Shown: positions 46,859-58,699, counted from the stretch's first letter. The stretch is DNA of 64,000 nt from Pomphorhynchus laevis (GCA_012934845.2 WNNJ02000576.1:1-64000), one strand, 5' to 3'. The notes: generated from the letters alone by a model not told the origin. Made by a program: numbers and translations.

Positions 46859-47146
46859 TATATGTCCATTAGATTATACAACACGTGTCTAGGGTTATGC
46901 AAAACCTTCCATAAAAGGCACAAATCATGAAATTTCCTTGCGAAGTTCACGCTCTTCATGCGAAGAGCGTGAGCTCTTCACATGAAATTCACGAAACTTC
47001 ATATGAAACTCACGCTCTTCATATGCAAAAAGCTTTATAATGATATATTGACGAAATAAGTTAATTATAATGATTTAAATATAAACACAACAAATGAATG
47101 TAGTGATTTAAATTCCGAAACAATTATTACAAGTCACTGTTCTATA

Positions 47147-47437
47147 ATGGATAAAAAGGGTATAAAGGTTGAATTAGATAATAAAACTATACCTATATTA
47201 TATTGGAATCCAAAATTACATAAAAATCCAATAAAACCTAGGTTCATATGTAGTGCGTTTAAATGTACATTAAAACCACTTTCTGTCTATATTAATAAAA
47301 TACTTAAAGTAATTAAAGCACACTTTAAAAAATATTGCAAAGTAATCAAAATTAATACTGGTATAAAACACTATTTCAGTATTAATTCTACAAAAGAATT
47401 TTTAGAACAGTGGACCTTTATTGACAATTCAATCTAA
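47147..47437 (+). pseudogene. Penelope-like reverse transcriptase, N-terminal region
   Basis: Contains IPILYWNPKLHKNPIKPRFI, the hallmark (W-PKLHK-P-RFI) of the region before motif A in Penelope-like and related transcriptases, then KPLSVYINKILKVIKAHFKK and INTGIKHYFSINSTKEFLEQ. The last block is shared exactly with the copy at 33548-35000, after which the two diverge at 47413. Confidence 0.85.
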
Positions 47438-47449
47438 TTGTCAATAAAA

Positions 47450-48165
47450 CAGACGAGTCGATAATAATAAGATTCCAATCGAACGGTGGGAAACAACACT
47501 TCCAAAGGCACTTCATTCGATCAGATCTCTTTTATGCACTTCGACTAATGAAACGCCTCATGAACGTATATTCAAATTCAATCGCAGATCAGCTAAGGGA
47601 GTCAGCTTACCTGAGTGGTTAATCAATCCTGGACCTATCTTTGTAAAGAATTTCAACCGTATTAGTAGAAACTATCCACTTGTAGATCGCGCAGAGCTTA
47701 TTCATGCCAACGAGAAGTACGCTCTAGTTTGATACCCTAATGGAAAAGAGACTCACATTTCAACTCAATATCTAGCTCCCAATAACTGTAATCAAAATGT
47801 ATTCGAAGAATCCAACATATCTCAAAATTGCCAGATGGACGATTCACCCCCTGCAATGTTTACTCCGGATATCCACAATTTACAAACAGAGGTGGATTCA
47901 AATAACAGTGCTACAAGCTCAGCGTCGCATATACCTAATGAGAATTATGATCTGAATAAAGGTCACAATTGTCACGAGCAACAAGTAGATCCACAGCAGA
48001 TCCCGTCAATGGAATTTCGACGATCGACACGTATGCGTCGATCACCGAACTATTTGTCTGATTATATCGTTGGGAGAATGTACTGATATTTATATGTTAT
48101 GTTTTCAGATGTTCGCATAAAGCCTTTTGTTGTTGTTCGCCTCGGTTCAATATTAATCGATAAAA
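47450..48165 (+). mobile_element. Gypsy-like LTR retrotransposon fossil, integrase C-terminal region
   Basis: Translations show PIERWETTLPKALHSIRSLL and ETPHERIFKFNRRSAKG, then SLPEWLINPGPIFVKNF and DRAELIHANEKYALV, as in the C-terminal half of Ty3/gypsy integrases of invertebrates. The tail after ISTQYLAP is variable and ends RRSPNYLSDYIVGRMY and stop. No LTR, protease, reverse transcriptase or gag was found, so it is a partial, broken fossil of moderate age, better kept than the one at 860-1400. It sits inside a Penelope-like copy. Confidence 0.85.
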
Positions 48166-48400
48166 TATTATTAAAAATAAATTTATACAATTATGTGAAA
48201 AATTTTAAGGATTGGTAATAAATAATATATTTTGTATTAGAATAAGACACCCTAGATAATCAAATTTTATCAGAGGAAATACATAATATTGTATACATAA
48301 TACACAATACATAATATCGAGAAATAAGGCCGAAACCTGATTGCATATTAGTTCCCCCTTGTGATTTCGAGTCCCTGTGATTCAGGATTTCTATTTGGAT

Positions 48401-48950
48401 TTTTTTATAATTATTGAGCACTGCTCGGAAATTTGCCATAATAATAACAATAAACATACCTCTGTGAATATTATTATAGTCAAATAATGCGAATTGTTTA
48501 AAATATTGGTTAGTAGGATATCTTGATTAATTAAGAATGGGCTCTAGAACTGTGTTCGTTGTTCGCAAGTGAAATCGATACCGCAAAGAATTGACGGCTT
48601 AACAAATTAAAAAGAATGACTTATACGGTAAAATTGTTAATACTTTAGATGTATCTATCGTCACGATAAGGATTTATTTGCCACACCGAAAGAAATTAAA
48701 TTATAATTTTTTATATCGAACTAATTTGGTCAATTCAGGGATGGAAAATATTCAGAATACAACGATATAAGTACATCAGAACATTACAGTTGCCATTAAA
48801 AAGAAACTGTGCACTCAGCAAAATATTTGCGTCTTTGTATTTTTTTATCTTAATGTAAATTCTAGAGTATTTTAAATTACAAATAAAATATAAATACAGG
48901 AGAACGTTTGTCTTCTTCGTAGATAAACGTCCTTCTGTTTTAGCAAGACT
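48401..48950. other. AT-rich stretch with no recognised gene
   Basis: Nothing recognisable between the Penelope-like tail and the reverse transcriptase fragment at 48958. Confidence 0.45.
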
Positions 48951-48957
48951 GGCTGCT

Positions 48958-49085
48958 ACCACCAGCCTACAATGTTATTGCCCTTTGGAGCCGTCGCCAG
49001 AATGCTGACAGCATTTCCACGTTGGATGGCGATGCTAACGTTTTGGAGGAGGTATGAAGTAGCACGTGAATCCCCGGTAACGTGC
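48958..49085 (-). mobile_element. Unclassified retroelement fossil, C-terminal tip of pol
   Basis: The minus strand encodes SYLLQNVSIAIQRGNAVSIL, matching the recurring ending (LxQxxSxAIQRGNAASxLGT) of a reverse transcriptase family widespread in marine invertebrates. The same ending occurs at 63728-64000. It is a short broken piece. Confidence 0.7.
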
Positions 49086-49169
49086 TCCTTTGTAAATTAT
49101 GCCTATTAAGAAAAAATTTTAATTATATTGATGAACTACGCAATGGATATGAACACGCATATTTTATCT

Positions 49170-49700
49170 TCATTCACATTTGAAGACATGCACTTTATAG
49201 AAACGAAATGTGAAATTATATAACCTTCTACTTATAATAGCAGTGACATCATATGGAAAGTCTTTTGAAAAATTGAAACAAGCGACGATTATATTCTCTT
49301 GATACGCGTAACAAGAGAGTTTTCCAAGTTGCACTTTACATAATGGCATCACAATATCATCTCAATAGCAGCTAAATAGAGGATTTACTAAATCTATTTT
49401 GGGGATCTTACGTTAGGATGCTATCTAGTATGTGTGATATACGTTTAGATGACATTTAGCATGGAATTTACCTTTTTTATATATAAAGTTTACATAAGTA
49501 TGAACAGAAAAATAGCAGTTTGTATAAAGAAAATAGCAGCTTGGATAAATAGAAACAATAGTTTGAATGAATAAAAATGCGATTCGCACTTAATAGGACG
49601 AATTGAAATCACTTTTCCGTTGCTTGCGTTATAGAAAAACACAGGTGTGAGACATTGATCTACATTGTTGCTCATAGTGTAGATGGTGCTTTCCAAAAAT
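49170..49700 (-). other. Possible orphan coding pieces, unassigned
   Basis: Minus strand 49200-49352 reads KVQLGKLSCYAYQENIIVAC and DFPYDVTAIISRR before a GTTATA donor-like site; 49565-49690 reads STIYTMSNNVDQCLTPVFFY and SNGKVISIRPIKC. Both look less random than the surroundings, but phases of the nearest splice sites do not agree and no family was recognised. Confidence 0.2.
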
Positions 49701-51487
49701 AAAAATGCAACGTCCTAACTCAGTACTAATTCTATAAAAATATTTGTTATCCAACTGTAGCTTTTATTAAATGAAAGGAAATGTATTTATTAAGATTCGG
49801 TTGTTAAGGTAGATTAATTGGCTATACATCAGGGATAATTATTTAATCGTAGTCAGGTTGTAATAATTCCCAAAATTTCAAAATCAAGAAATTTACTACT
49901 CACGCATTTTGTGCAAATGGTCTACGCTTAGCCAGGTGTAAAAGCGTTCTAACGAATTATGTAGTTACGATATTCGTCCATAATGAAATATGCATTAAGC
50001 CTATGGTGGCTATCATTCTATGTTAAGTATCATTGCATGTTTACACAATCATCCATATTATTAGCGATATCAATGTTCAATGCACAGGTAGATGGTGGTG
50101 TTGAGAAAGAAATGAAATAGAAAATAAAAATTATTCATATCAGTAAGTGGTCGGCTAAGACAATTTGTGTTATTTATGAAAATCCACAATTTTACTTATC
50201 ACATCAACTATGGCTTAGATATCAGTAAGTTCATTTGATTTTCTTGTGGATTAATCGATCCCCCGTTCGATCTTCGCGTATAGATCAAACCCTAGTAGTA
50301 TTTTAACGACTCCGGCGAACCCCGATCTAATTAATCGTTGATACGAAACTAAAACGAGAATTTGAGTATCCTCTAGCTAATATATTGAAATATTCATACT
50401 CAAACAATTTAATTTATAGTAGGATAGTACAATTCTTTCCTTCGTTTTTGATAGATTACGATAAATGTATATATAATAGATTTGACGAAATTTATTTAAT
50501 ATGCTATAAAGAAATCTCTATGGTACAAACACTAAGCATGTATTATAAAAAAGTACGTCAATAAAAGGAACTTAAATTATCGTGGTTAGTTAGCAGAGAT
50601 AAAAATCAAGAAAAGTGTTGCGAGACAACTTTAAGTATTTGGAAAGTGTGCATTGCAAAATATGTTATCTGGAAGAATTAAGAAGCCATTTCGCATTTTC
50701 TATAAGATATATTATAGAGAGAGAAAAAAATTTCGATTGCTTAAAACGCAAAATTTTCCAGAAAATATGTTTGTCAAAATAATAAACAAATTGTATTATT
50801 CTTAATATGAACTTATTATATATCAATATAATTTAACTTAAACGGTAGTTAAGGAAAACAATGGAATTTATTAAAATAAAACTAAATTTATTTTTCTAAC
50901 TGAAATAGGATTTTCCTGTACAATATGTAGCCATTACACGTGAGTACGATTAAAACAAGGCATACACTGAAAAAATTTAATCTTCGTATATAATAAATTA
51001 GCGATAATTTAATTGAATCTTTCATCTTTACAGTAGCCCTAAATAATAAAAAAAATATTATAATTTGCTTATTTATATCAATAATATTTTGTTTGTTAGC
51101 AATACACAAGTAGGCAATATCATAATGCATTGGCAATAATATTAGCAATAAATATATGTTGATGTATATTTAGTATTTCCAAATTAACAAAAAAATAATA
51201 TCAAACACGTAATACGATAATGTATTTTGATAAATCAACTTGAAAAAAAAACAATCAATGATGGCAGCTTTGACATTTGTTCAACTAAATGTATGCATAA
51301 AATTGTGATCATAAATCTAATCAATCGTTTGATTGTATAAATACAGTTTGAAAATTTAAAACGTGATGACAATAGAATTAAGAATTACTTGAGAAATTAA
51401 GAAATATCAGTATATTCGACTTATTATTCGCTTAACTATCTGGAATAATAAATAACTTAGAACAACATAATTGCAAGTCTGATTACA
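49701..51487. other. AT-rich intergenic stretch
   Basis: No gene, repeat family or RNA was recognised up to the 13-bp array. Confidence 0.5.
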
Positions 51488-51783
51488 AATCGACAACGAA
51501 GATCGACAACGAAGATCGACAACGAAGATCGACAACGAAGATCGACAACGAAGATCGACAACGAAGATCGACAACGAAGATCGACAACGAAGATCGACAA
51601 CGAAGATCGACAACGAAGATCGACAACGAAGATCGACAACGAAGATCGACAACGAAGATCGACAACGAAGATCGACAACGAAGATCGACAACGAAGATCG
51701 ACAACGAAGATCGACAACGAAGATCGACAACGAAGATCGACAACGAAGATCGACAACGAAGATCGACAACGAAGATCGACAAC
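51488..51783 (+). repeat. 13-bp tandem array, about 22 units, at a LINE 5' end
   Basis: Unit GATCGACAACGAA, nearly without variation. With the unit at 37738-38092 it shares length and the core ATCGAC(A/G)AC, matching at 9 of 13 positions in the best register. It ends about 160 bases before a LINE ORF1 start. Long minus-strand frames across it (SIFVVDLRCRSSL repeated) are a by-product of the period. Confidence 0.95.
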
Positions 51784-51945
51784 TTGAAACTACTAAAAAC
51801 TAGCAACGAAGTTTCACTCGCGCGTCTCAAATAAACAACGAAGTCGTAAGCTCAGGGCCGGTATCGAGACACACATTGCTCTCTTCAATGCTTTCTACAA
51901 ATTCGAACGCTTCACTGACACATTGTGGCTCGTGTAATGGTCTGA

Positions 51946-52326
51946 ATGCAGTTCGTGAAATTTGAAAAGCTTTGTGTAGACTGCCTATCAGGTGAAAAAT
52001 GCTCAAGACGGGAGCTAATTTATGTTATGAATGCAGAATCACACCCTTTTAGCAACGAACTCACTCTGAATGATCTGACTACGTCATTCTTGAGATTCAA
52101 TGTACTCAAACAGGTTGTACATTATACGCAGATCAGGGTTTCCAAACACTTAAACATGAATTTCTTCTTACAGGACGACTTTCTTTGCGGATCATGTGCT
52201 GCTCTTCAAATCAATAGACTGCGTAAAGAACTCGATGACATTAAGATTTCGTTAGACTTGCTTAAATATGATGTAAGTGATATAAAACGAAGCCAATCTA
52301 CTGCTACATCTATTAAGGCACACTGA
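51946..52326 (+). CDS. LINE ORF1 protein fragment with Cys cluster and coiled coil
   Basis: 126 residues from ATG 51946. Cys motifs are FEKLCVDCLSGEKC and DDFLCGSCAALQ, the second aligned with DFVCGFC and EFFCGQC in the two other ORF1 frames of the window. A heptad stretch LRKELDDIKISLDLLKYDVS (about 95-115) predicts a coiled coil, as in trimeric ORF1 proteins. Frames continue brokenly to about 52680, where a Penelope-like tail cuts it off. Confidence 0.7.
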   Translation: MQFVKFEKLCVDCLSGEKCSRRELIYVMNAESHPFSNELTLNDLTTSFLRFNVLKQVVHYTQIRVSKHLNMNFFLQDDFLCGSCAALQINRLRKELDDIKISLDLLKYDVSDIKRSQSTATSIKAH

Positions 52327-52686
52327 GATATGTATAACATGATATTGCAAACTCCTTTTAAGCATTCATTTGCTAGCATTATTAGGAAAGAGGTAACTCG
52401 AAGGGTATTAGCCGCTTTACACGCCACAAAAGCCAACCCCACCCTGTAAAATTGGCTCAGTCGTTTAGTTGAGAATGGCACAGACTTTCTAATGTTATAT
52501 TCATGGTCTGTCACAATCTGATAATGATATTGTATTGGTAAAGACAATTTGCTCGACTCTAAAAGTGCCAGTTCCTTGCGATAATAAAATAAAGTTAAGA
52601 CGTTTCTCGTCAAAACGGAATGATATACCACCGTGGCTTTTAGTAACAATAGACGAAAATAGTTTCTCAGCTAATTTCAAGAGCTT

Positions 52687-53238
52687 ATTTATTAAATCAG
52701 CTAACTGAGTCTACGTATTTAATATAATTATAAAATAAACAAAACATAATAATGCTAAATCAAAATTAAACAATTAAATAATAAAATTAATAATTCTTTT
52801 TAGATTTTCTATAATTTAAATCAAGTTAAAAAATAAAAATAAAAAATAAAATTTAAAATAAACGTCATTTTTATGAATTGACTAATAAATAACAGACGTT
52901 GTATCAGAATAAGAATTAGAGGTCATCAGGAGGAACTGCTATGCTATCAGGTTTCGGCCCCTAACTCCTCTACCCAACATAGCAGCAAGGCCAAATACAT
53001 GCTAATGATGTATTTCCTCTGAAATAACTATCTAGTATCTTATTCTAATGCAAAGTATATTATTTATTATCCATCCATAAAAATTTGCCACTTAAGAGTT
53101 TAAATTTATTCTTTATATTATTGTGTTGATTTATATATTTTACTATTTTCTGCTTGATGTTATTTTTATAGTAACCTAGTTTAAAATATGTATCTATTAA
53201 ATTATTTAAATGATTTTGAAGAAAGCCAATATCAAAAA
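52687..53238 (-). mobile_element. Penelope-like element, 3' fragment
   Basis: Collinear and nearly identical with 33543-34094 (C-terminal NHLNNLIDTYFKLGYYKNNI to FLWMDNK, and the structured tail). The 5' break is at 53238, where LINE sequence in the same orientation begins. Very high identity suggests recent activity of this family. Confidence 0.92.
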
Positions 53239-53477
53239 TAGTTTTAAATTTTATAACGTATTTGTGAAATTGTTGCACATAATCGAGACCCTCGTATGTG
53301 TATATTGTCGAGTGAATTTATCTCCTCTTTAGTACATGGAAACGTTGATTGAATGATATACTTGATGCGGGAGTGAACCAATGCGTTGTAAAGAATCTTA
53401 AAACATTCGACAGGCAGGGATTTGACACAGTTTTTCAATAAATAAACAACACGCCGTACCTTCAAACACAGTCTGTC

Positions 53478-53936
53478 CTATTCATGCGAGTCTTGAGAGA
53501 TGACTGAAAAATTGTGCCAAAGCCACGTGTGAGTCGCTGTACATACGATACTAGGGCCTAAAATAATATTTAAATCCCGTTGTAATACATTTATATCGCT
53601 TCCGGATGAAATTCCATACCATATCTTAAAGTCATCGGCAAAAGCCAAACACGGACAAAACAATTGTCTAACCAATGTATTTAGGTAGATGGTAAAAAGT
53701 AATGAGGTTAAAACTGTAACTTGACGTACATCTGACGCAACTGAACAATGTAATGACAAGTTTGATCCCACACGAACACGATAAGAGAGTTGTGTTACAA
53801 ATGTATAAGCACAATTAACGACTATCGGATCTACATTACAATCTACAAGCACTTCAATAAGAGTTTTATGACATATACTGTCGAATGCTCTACTGAAATC
53901 AATAAAGACACAATCAACTGCTATTCTATTTGACAT
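53478..53936 (-). pseudogene. CR1-like reverse transcriptase palm
   Basis: Motif A DCVFIDFSRAFDSICHKTLI, motif B decayed to ASDVRQVTVLTSLLFTIYLN, motif C CLAFADDFKIWYGISSGSDI. The loss of PQG in motif B argues against activity. Confidence 0.82.
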
Positions 53937-54406
53937 TTTATTAACCCATGCTTATCTAGAACAAAGTAAATTAGACAAGAACGATATTTCAACGGTGAAT
54001 CCATGTTGACGTGGTCTAGTTAGTTCTAAAGGCGCAATAGGTTCTCTAGGTATTTATAGATAATGCGTTCAAAAATTTTAATAACAGCACTAGTTAAGCT
54101 CACGGGTCTATAATTTTCAGGATTGTGCATATCACCCTTTTTAAAAACAGGAACTACAATTGCACATTTTCAATCAAAGTATTTGCCATTTATCAATTGA
54201 CATTTGAAACAATTCAGTGAATACCGAGGCCAGCACAGATTTTAAAACTCGAAGCAAGTAGAGGTGTATGTCATCAGGATCAGGAGATGAATTTATCGAT
54301 AATTGAGCCAGCTCTGTATAGACAGAAGATTGCGAAACTACAAAACGCTGTTACAGGAACGTGCTTTCTTTTCTAATATTGTCACTATGTTTGTTAATTG
54401 AGTTAT

Positions 54407-54895
54407 TTACATAAACATAAACGAATCCGAGAATGCTTTAGAAATATCTGCCTTCGAATCAACAAGCTGTTCATCACACTTTAAAGGCGATATAAGAGGT
54501 CTTGCACATTTATTTCTGCACATATATGACCAAAATACCTTTGGGGTTGAATTAATCGAATTAATTATTTTACGTTCGTAGATTATGCGCTTTCGAAATT
54601 TAGCTATGATGCACTGATTGCGACAGGCACTGTATGCCGATCGAAATGACGGATCTAAACGATATTGTCTGTATAATGCATTACGATGTTTTATTAGTGT
54701 CTTCAATTCATCGTCAAACCATGCTGGTTTAATTAGTTTAGACGGCAATATTTGTTTCCTTGAAGCTAAGTGATATGATATCATTATTAGACATTCTCGA
54801 ATTGACTTCCAACGTTCGTTAACATCAGAACCAGAATTGTCAAACGATACAGATGATGCATATTCTAAGGATGATATTTGTTCACACGATGGCAC
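54407..54895 (-). pseudogene. CR1-like endonuclease to transcriptase linker
   Basis: KPAWFDDELKTLIKHRNALY, then YRLDPSFRSAYSACRNQCII and YERKIINSINSTPKVFWSYM match the linker that all CR1/Jockey-type ORF2 proteins carry between the two enzymes. Confidence 0.8.
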
Positions 54896-55339
54896 ATACT
54901 CTATGATAATACAGGCTAAGCGATGTCGTCTATTCGACTACCCTGTATATTAACACTAAACCTAATAACGAAGTGATCACTGCCACCGATTGGAGCTTAA
55001 TAGCACATGTTATAGATGTTATAAATCGTCCGTGAAAAGATAATATCGAGAACTGAATAATGTGTAGGAAACTTCGTGTGAAAATTAACACGCTGAAGAA
55101 GTAGAAGTTCTTTATCCATAAAATTTCCAAAGCTTTCCATCCGCTACACATCCGAATTGCAGAGTCGAACTATCAATGCAAACACTAGTTTTGGAAATGT
55201 TAAAGTCCCCGACCAAAATGCACGAAATAATACCATTGAATGCATGCCTTATTAAAACACGAAATTCCTAATCTAGACAGTTAATTTGAAGTGTTCTGTA
55301 TAGAACACCAACGGTGAACTGTTTGTGCTACTGACATAC

Positions 55340-57360
55340 TTGCAAATAAAAGCTCACAAGTTCCACAAGAGTAATACGAACTACGACAACTTACGAGCCA
55401 CGACCACCTATAAAGAATTTATTGGGTTTGAAGGAAGTCTTTGAGAGATTATATTTGCAATAATATATATACAATGACGTCAAAGATCTCGCACTGTTGC
55501 GCTTGCAATGGACAACATGCCGTCTGTACGAATTGCGTATATATCAAAGAAGGTAGACTTTGCCATGATTGCTTGCCAAGCCGACGTTGTTCTAACCGTA
55601 AACAATCGATTATAATAGTCGCCGACAATAATGATTTATCTGCGATGGCGGTAACGGAGGACTAAAATCACAATGCTAATAGGAACCTTGTAACAAATAA
55701 TGTTTATACTATACTTCCCCAAGTAATTCCTACCCGGATGCAAGATACGAGTGATTTTGTAACATTGGATATGGAATGCACTTCCTATGGGTGTCGTCTA
55801 CGCACATACGTCAAAGCTCCTCGTTCAGTTTCACGTAGCTTTTTTGTACAAGAATTCTTTTGTGGTCAGTGCATGGCCCAGAAACTATCTGGTCTTAAGG
55901 AAAAATTGATGAATTGCGATCTAATATTGGTGATTCCTCGTCAACTAATGTATGTGTGCGGAATTGCAAATGTGCTTCAAAGAATGATGCTCATTCATTT
56001 GCTAGTGTTGTACGCAATGCGGTAAATAGATCAGTATTGGCAACAACTACGCTCCCGAAAGACACACCACCTTTAAAGTTAATACAGGAATGTGATCGTT
56101 AAGCGCGCCGGGCGGGCATTGCTCGCTTCTATCGGCGTCAATATATATAGAGATTTTAAAAATCGTTCAACACGATTACCTGCAAAAAGATCAGACATTC
56201 CCCATGGTTGCTGGTGATAACGAATGAATCGTATAGTGATCTCATTATCAAGAACGCGAGAAAACTGAAAAATTCGGAGAGTTTTAGCAATGCTTATATT
56301 CTCCCTGACTTTCGCCAACAGAACGCGAAACTCGCCGTGAACTTTATAAGCAGCTCATTCAAACAAGATCGGCTAACCCTTCTCAATAATTTTTTATTCG
56401 CAATAATCGGATAGTTCGATATCGTACAGTTACCCAGTTCGATGTTCAAATCAATTGAACGACACCGAGATATTAATTCTATCTAGTAATTGTACGTCAT
56501 TAGTGAAAATTGCCTAAATTTTCTCATACTATTGCTTTTCAATTTAGAAGATCTTCAAACACTACTTAACGAAGGAATTTCTGAGTGGCTACTGACTTTT
56601 GATATTTTGGTTCTTCTGAAGACTTTTTGCTCTTCTTCAATATTCCTGAAAGGATTTTACTTATTTGACATCCCAGCTACTTTTAGAAACAGAGGGCGTC
56701 CACCGGGTGGGGTGATTTTAGCGGTTTGCAAAGTCTTTCACGAATGTAAATGTAGCTATTCAGAAAATGCTATTCTTCTTGATACCCCTCACTTGTGTAT
56801 AGTAGGATGCTATTTTAATCCGTCCTATTCAGCGACATGCATAATTGATGAAATGGATACTCTCCTCTCTACTATAAATTTACACTGTCAACTAATTATT
56901 GCAGGGGGTTTTAATGCAAAGTACCCTTCCTTAGAAATACTAGATCAACTTGTAAAGTACTTTGTTTCATTCAATTTAATTTTACATATATTAGCAGAAG
57001 GTTGGTCATACGAAGCTCCAAACGGCAGAAGTTGCATCGATGTTGTCTTTGCTAATGTCGGTATAAATAATACATCTCTTGATTTTTGGATCTCGACAGC
57101 ATTGAAAGTGCCCGGATGTTACAGAATATCGGTGATCTCGATTTAAGTTTCGACTTGTTGCGGAATTCGCTCTTAAATGCATGCGTCCGCCCGGTTTCGA
57201 TGACAAAAAGTTTGCCAGTGATCAATCAACCTTAATCGCTGAAGAATCTTCATAAGATCTTACAACTTTTATATACACAGGCTCGGTTTGAAACATCAGT
57301 GAATGATACATATGTTCAACTACGCCTTCATTTTTGTGCATTGTGGAAGGACTGGAAAGG
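55340..57360 (+). mobile_element. CR1-like LINE with ORF1 and endonuclease, 3' part lost
   Basis: ORF1 pieces at 55441-56102: HCCACNGQHAVCTNC, CHDCLPSRRC and QEFFCGQCMAQKLSGLKEKL form a Cys-rich, PHD-like N terminus. An endonuclease frame follows at 56490-57146. The 5' side (55360-55405) contains ACGACAACTTACG and AGCCACGACCACC, reminiscent of single 13-bp units of the arrays elsewhere. It ends at about 57360 against a minus-strand retroelement fossil. Confidence 0.78.
56490..57146 (+). pseudogene. CR1-like endonuclease domain
   Basis: 218 residues. NRGRPPGGVILAVCKVFHEC is the GGG-box, LCIVGCYFNPSY and LIIAGGFNAKYPSLE (normally GDFN) the middle of the AP-endonuclease fold, and GRSCIDVVFAN the catalytic Asp block. 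D to G in the GDFN box suggests an inactive enzyme. Confidence 0.8.
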
Positions 57361-58440
57361 CTATTGTGCGGTTAGGAGAGAAATTATCCAATTGAGTAAA
57401 ACCGAGAGGTCTCCGTGACTTTTGAGACCACGATCTCGCAAGCTCGCATCCAGAATTCCTGCGACGTCTTGTATGTCGTTGCGTGTGAAATCCAAAATTT
57501 CTCTGCTTATGATACGTCTCAAGGTGTTGCAAATTCCAATTGGGCGAATTCCGAGTGCCGGGGCTAATTTTTCTGTCGCGATATATATTGCAAAGTTAGC
57601 GAGTGCCTTAGCAAGCTTCACAGATTGAGGCCCAAAGTCTGTAAGCATGTGAAACCACGCTCGGAAGTCTAGATCTATAGGTCCAGAGCTCCCTTTGATC
57701 TTCATACTAGATCTAATGATATGGGATTCATCCAGTGCATAAAGGCGACATGGGTGATGAGGTTTGGAGCCAGGAAACGGTAATGACATAAGAGCGCCTT
57801 GCTCTGGAGGCTTTGCAGCAGGGTGTAGCTCCTGGAGGATCGACAAAACTGTTGCGTTATCAATAATATCGTCTGGTTGTAGGATATGTGCCTCAAATTT
57901 TTTATCGAGAATAGCTGTGCTAGCACTGATGCTGGCCTTGTCAGTAGGTTTTGATATTATTTAACCCAGTCAATAGCTTATGTGGACGGCGAAGTTCGAG
58001 ATTGCTTTGTAGATAAAACGCTTCGCGGTAAAGAGCATCTAAATAGTTGTTTTGCCAATCGATTAATCTGCGTTCAAGAGTTTTAAGAATAAGTGTGACT
58101 TTTCGTGACGGTATTCTTTGTAATGCTAGTTGAGAAAAAATGGAAACATTTCGAAGTAACGATTGTGTATCGGATTTAGCTCAGTCGATTTGTGATAAAA
58201 GTCGGTTATAATCTCAACAATCTTGTTGCTTGCGGAGCATCGTGGGAGAGTCATAATATTAGGTCGCCAGTGAATAACATCCTCAAAAAAGTCATCGGCT
58301 GTTTCGATATTTCTGCTTGGATGAGGAGTAACTAGAGTGGATTTGGGTTAATTCTTTGACCTCAATTGGTTAGAATAGCGGGACTTATCAAACTGCGTTG
58401 AAAACAGGCCGACTACTCGTCGATTCGTTGTTTCTGATGT
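57361..58440 (-). mobile_element. Unclassified retroelement fossil, reverse transcriptase region
   Basis: The minus strand encodes LQELHPAAKPPEQGALMSL and GSSGPIDLDFRAWFHML, then LGIRPIGICNTLRRIISREI. This recalls a family with HP-A-P, GPSG-D--W and GVRPIG-E--RRI blocks known from corals, sponges and other invertebrates, whose class I cannot name with confidence. The fossil is partial and broken; the polymerase core after the RRI block is missing. The same family is seen at 48958 and 63728. Confidence 0.75.
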
Positions 58441-58699
58441 CATATGTATTATTTCGTTGAAATAATAAGAGCAATTTATTAATACCACGTTACGTTTCGG
58501 TATTGGGCATAACTTTACAGAAAAAAATAAAACTGATTTTCAAAATCTTCTAGAATCAATATACGATAATGACAATTTTTAAGATCGAGCATTCGAAGAC
58601 ATGCAGTATACTAGTAAATTCGGTTTTGCACAACAAAACAGATACATTATGCTGAACGTTTGTGATTTGGAATTCGAATCGCGCAGAATTTATCGTGAT

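Larger units (their letters stand above)
47090..48400 (+). mobile_element. Penelope-like copy with its core replaced by a gypsy-like piece
   Basis: 47090-47416 matches the 5' side of the Penelope-like transcriptase and extends it upstream; 48165-48400 matches the tail (TATTTTGTATTAGAATAAGA and GGCCGAAACCTGAT). The transcriptase core is missing, and a gypsy-like relic occupies the gap. The left junction falls at a 13-bp hairpin (47417-47448). Confidence 0.78.
53240..55230 (-). mobile_element. CR1-like LINE, minus strand, decayed
   Basis: Reading down the minus strand: endonuclease end (about 55150-54900), linker with KPAWFDDELKTLIKHRNALY (54407-54895), reverse transcriptase (54200-53478) and thumb KVRRVVYLLKNCVKSLPVEC (53244-53465). 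Frames change between parts. Its 3' end is lost at the junction with the Penelope-like fragment. Confidence 0.87.

Noticed and set aside
48960-49700. A multi-exon host gene around 49.2-49.7 kb
   Set aside because: Splice phases of the candidate pieces disagree and the piece at 48958-49085 is clearly a retroelement tail; kept only as a low-confidence note.
51407-51830. Minus-strand frames of SIFVVDLRCRSSL repeats
   Set aside because: Same artefact as the other array: identical peptide in all three frames and no conserved flank.
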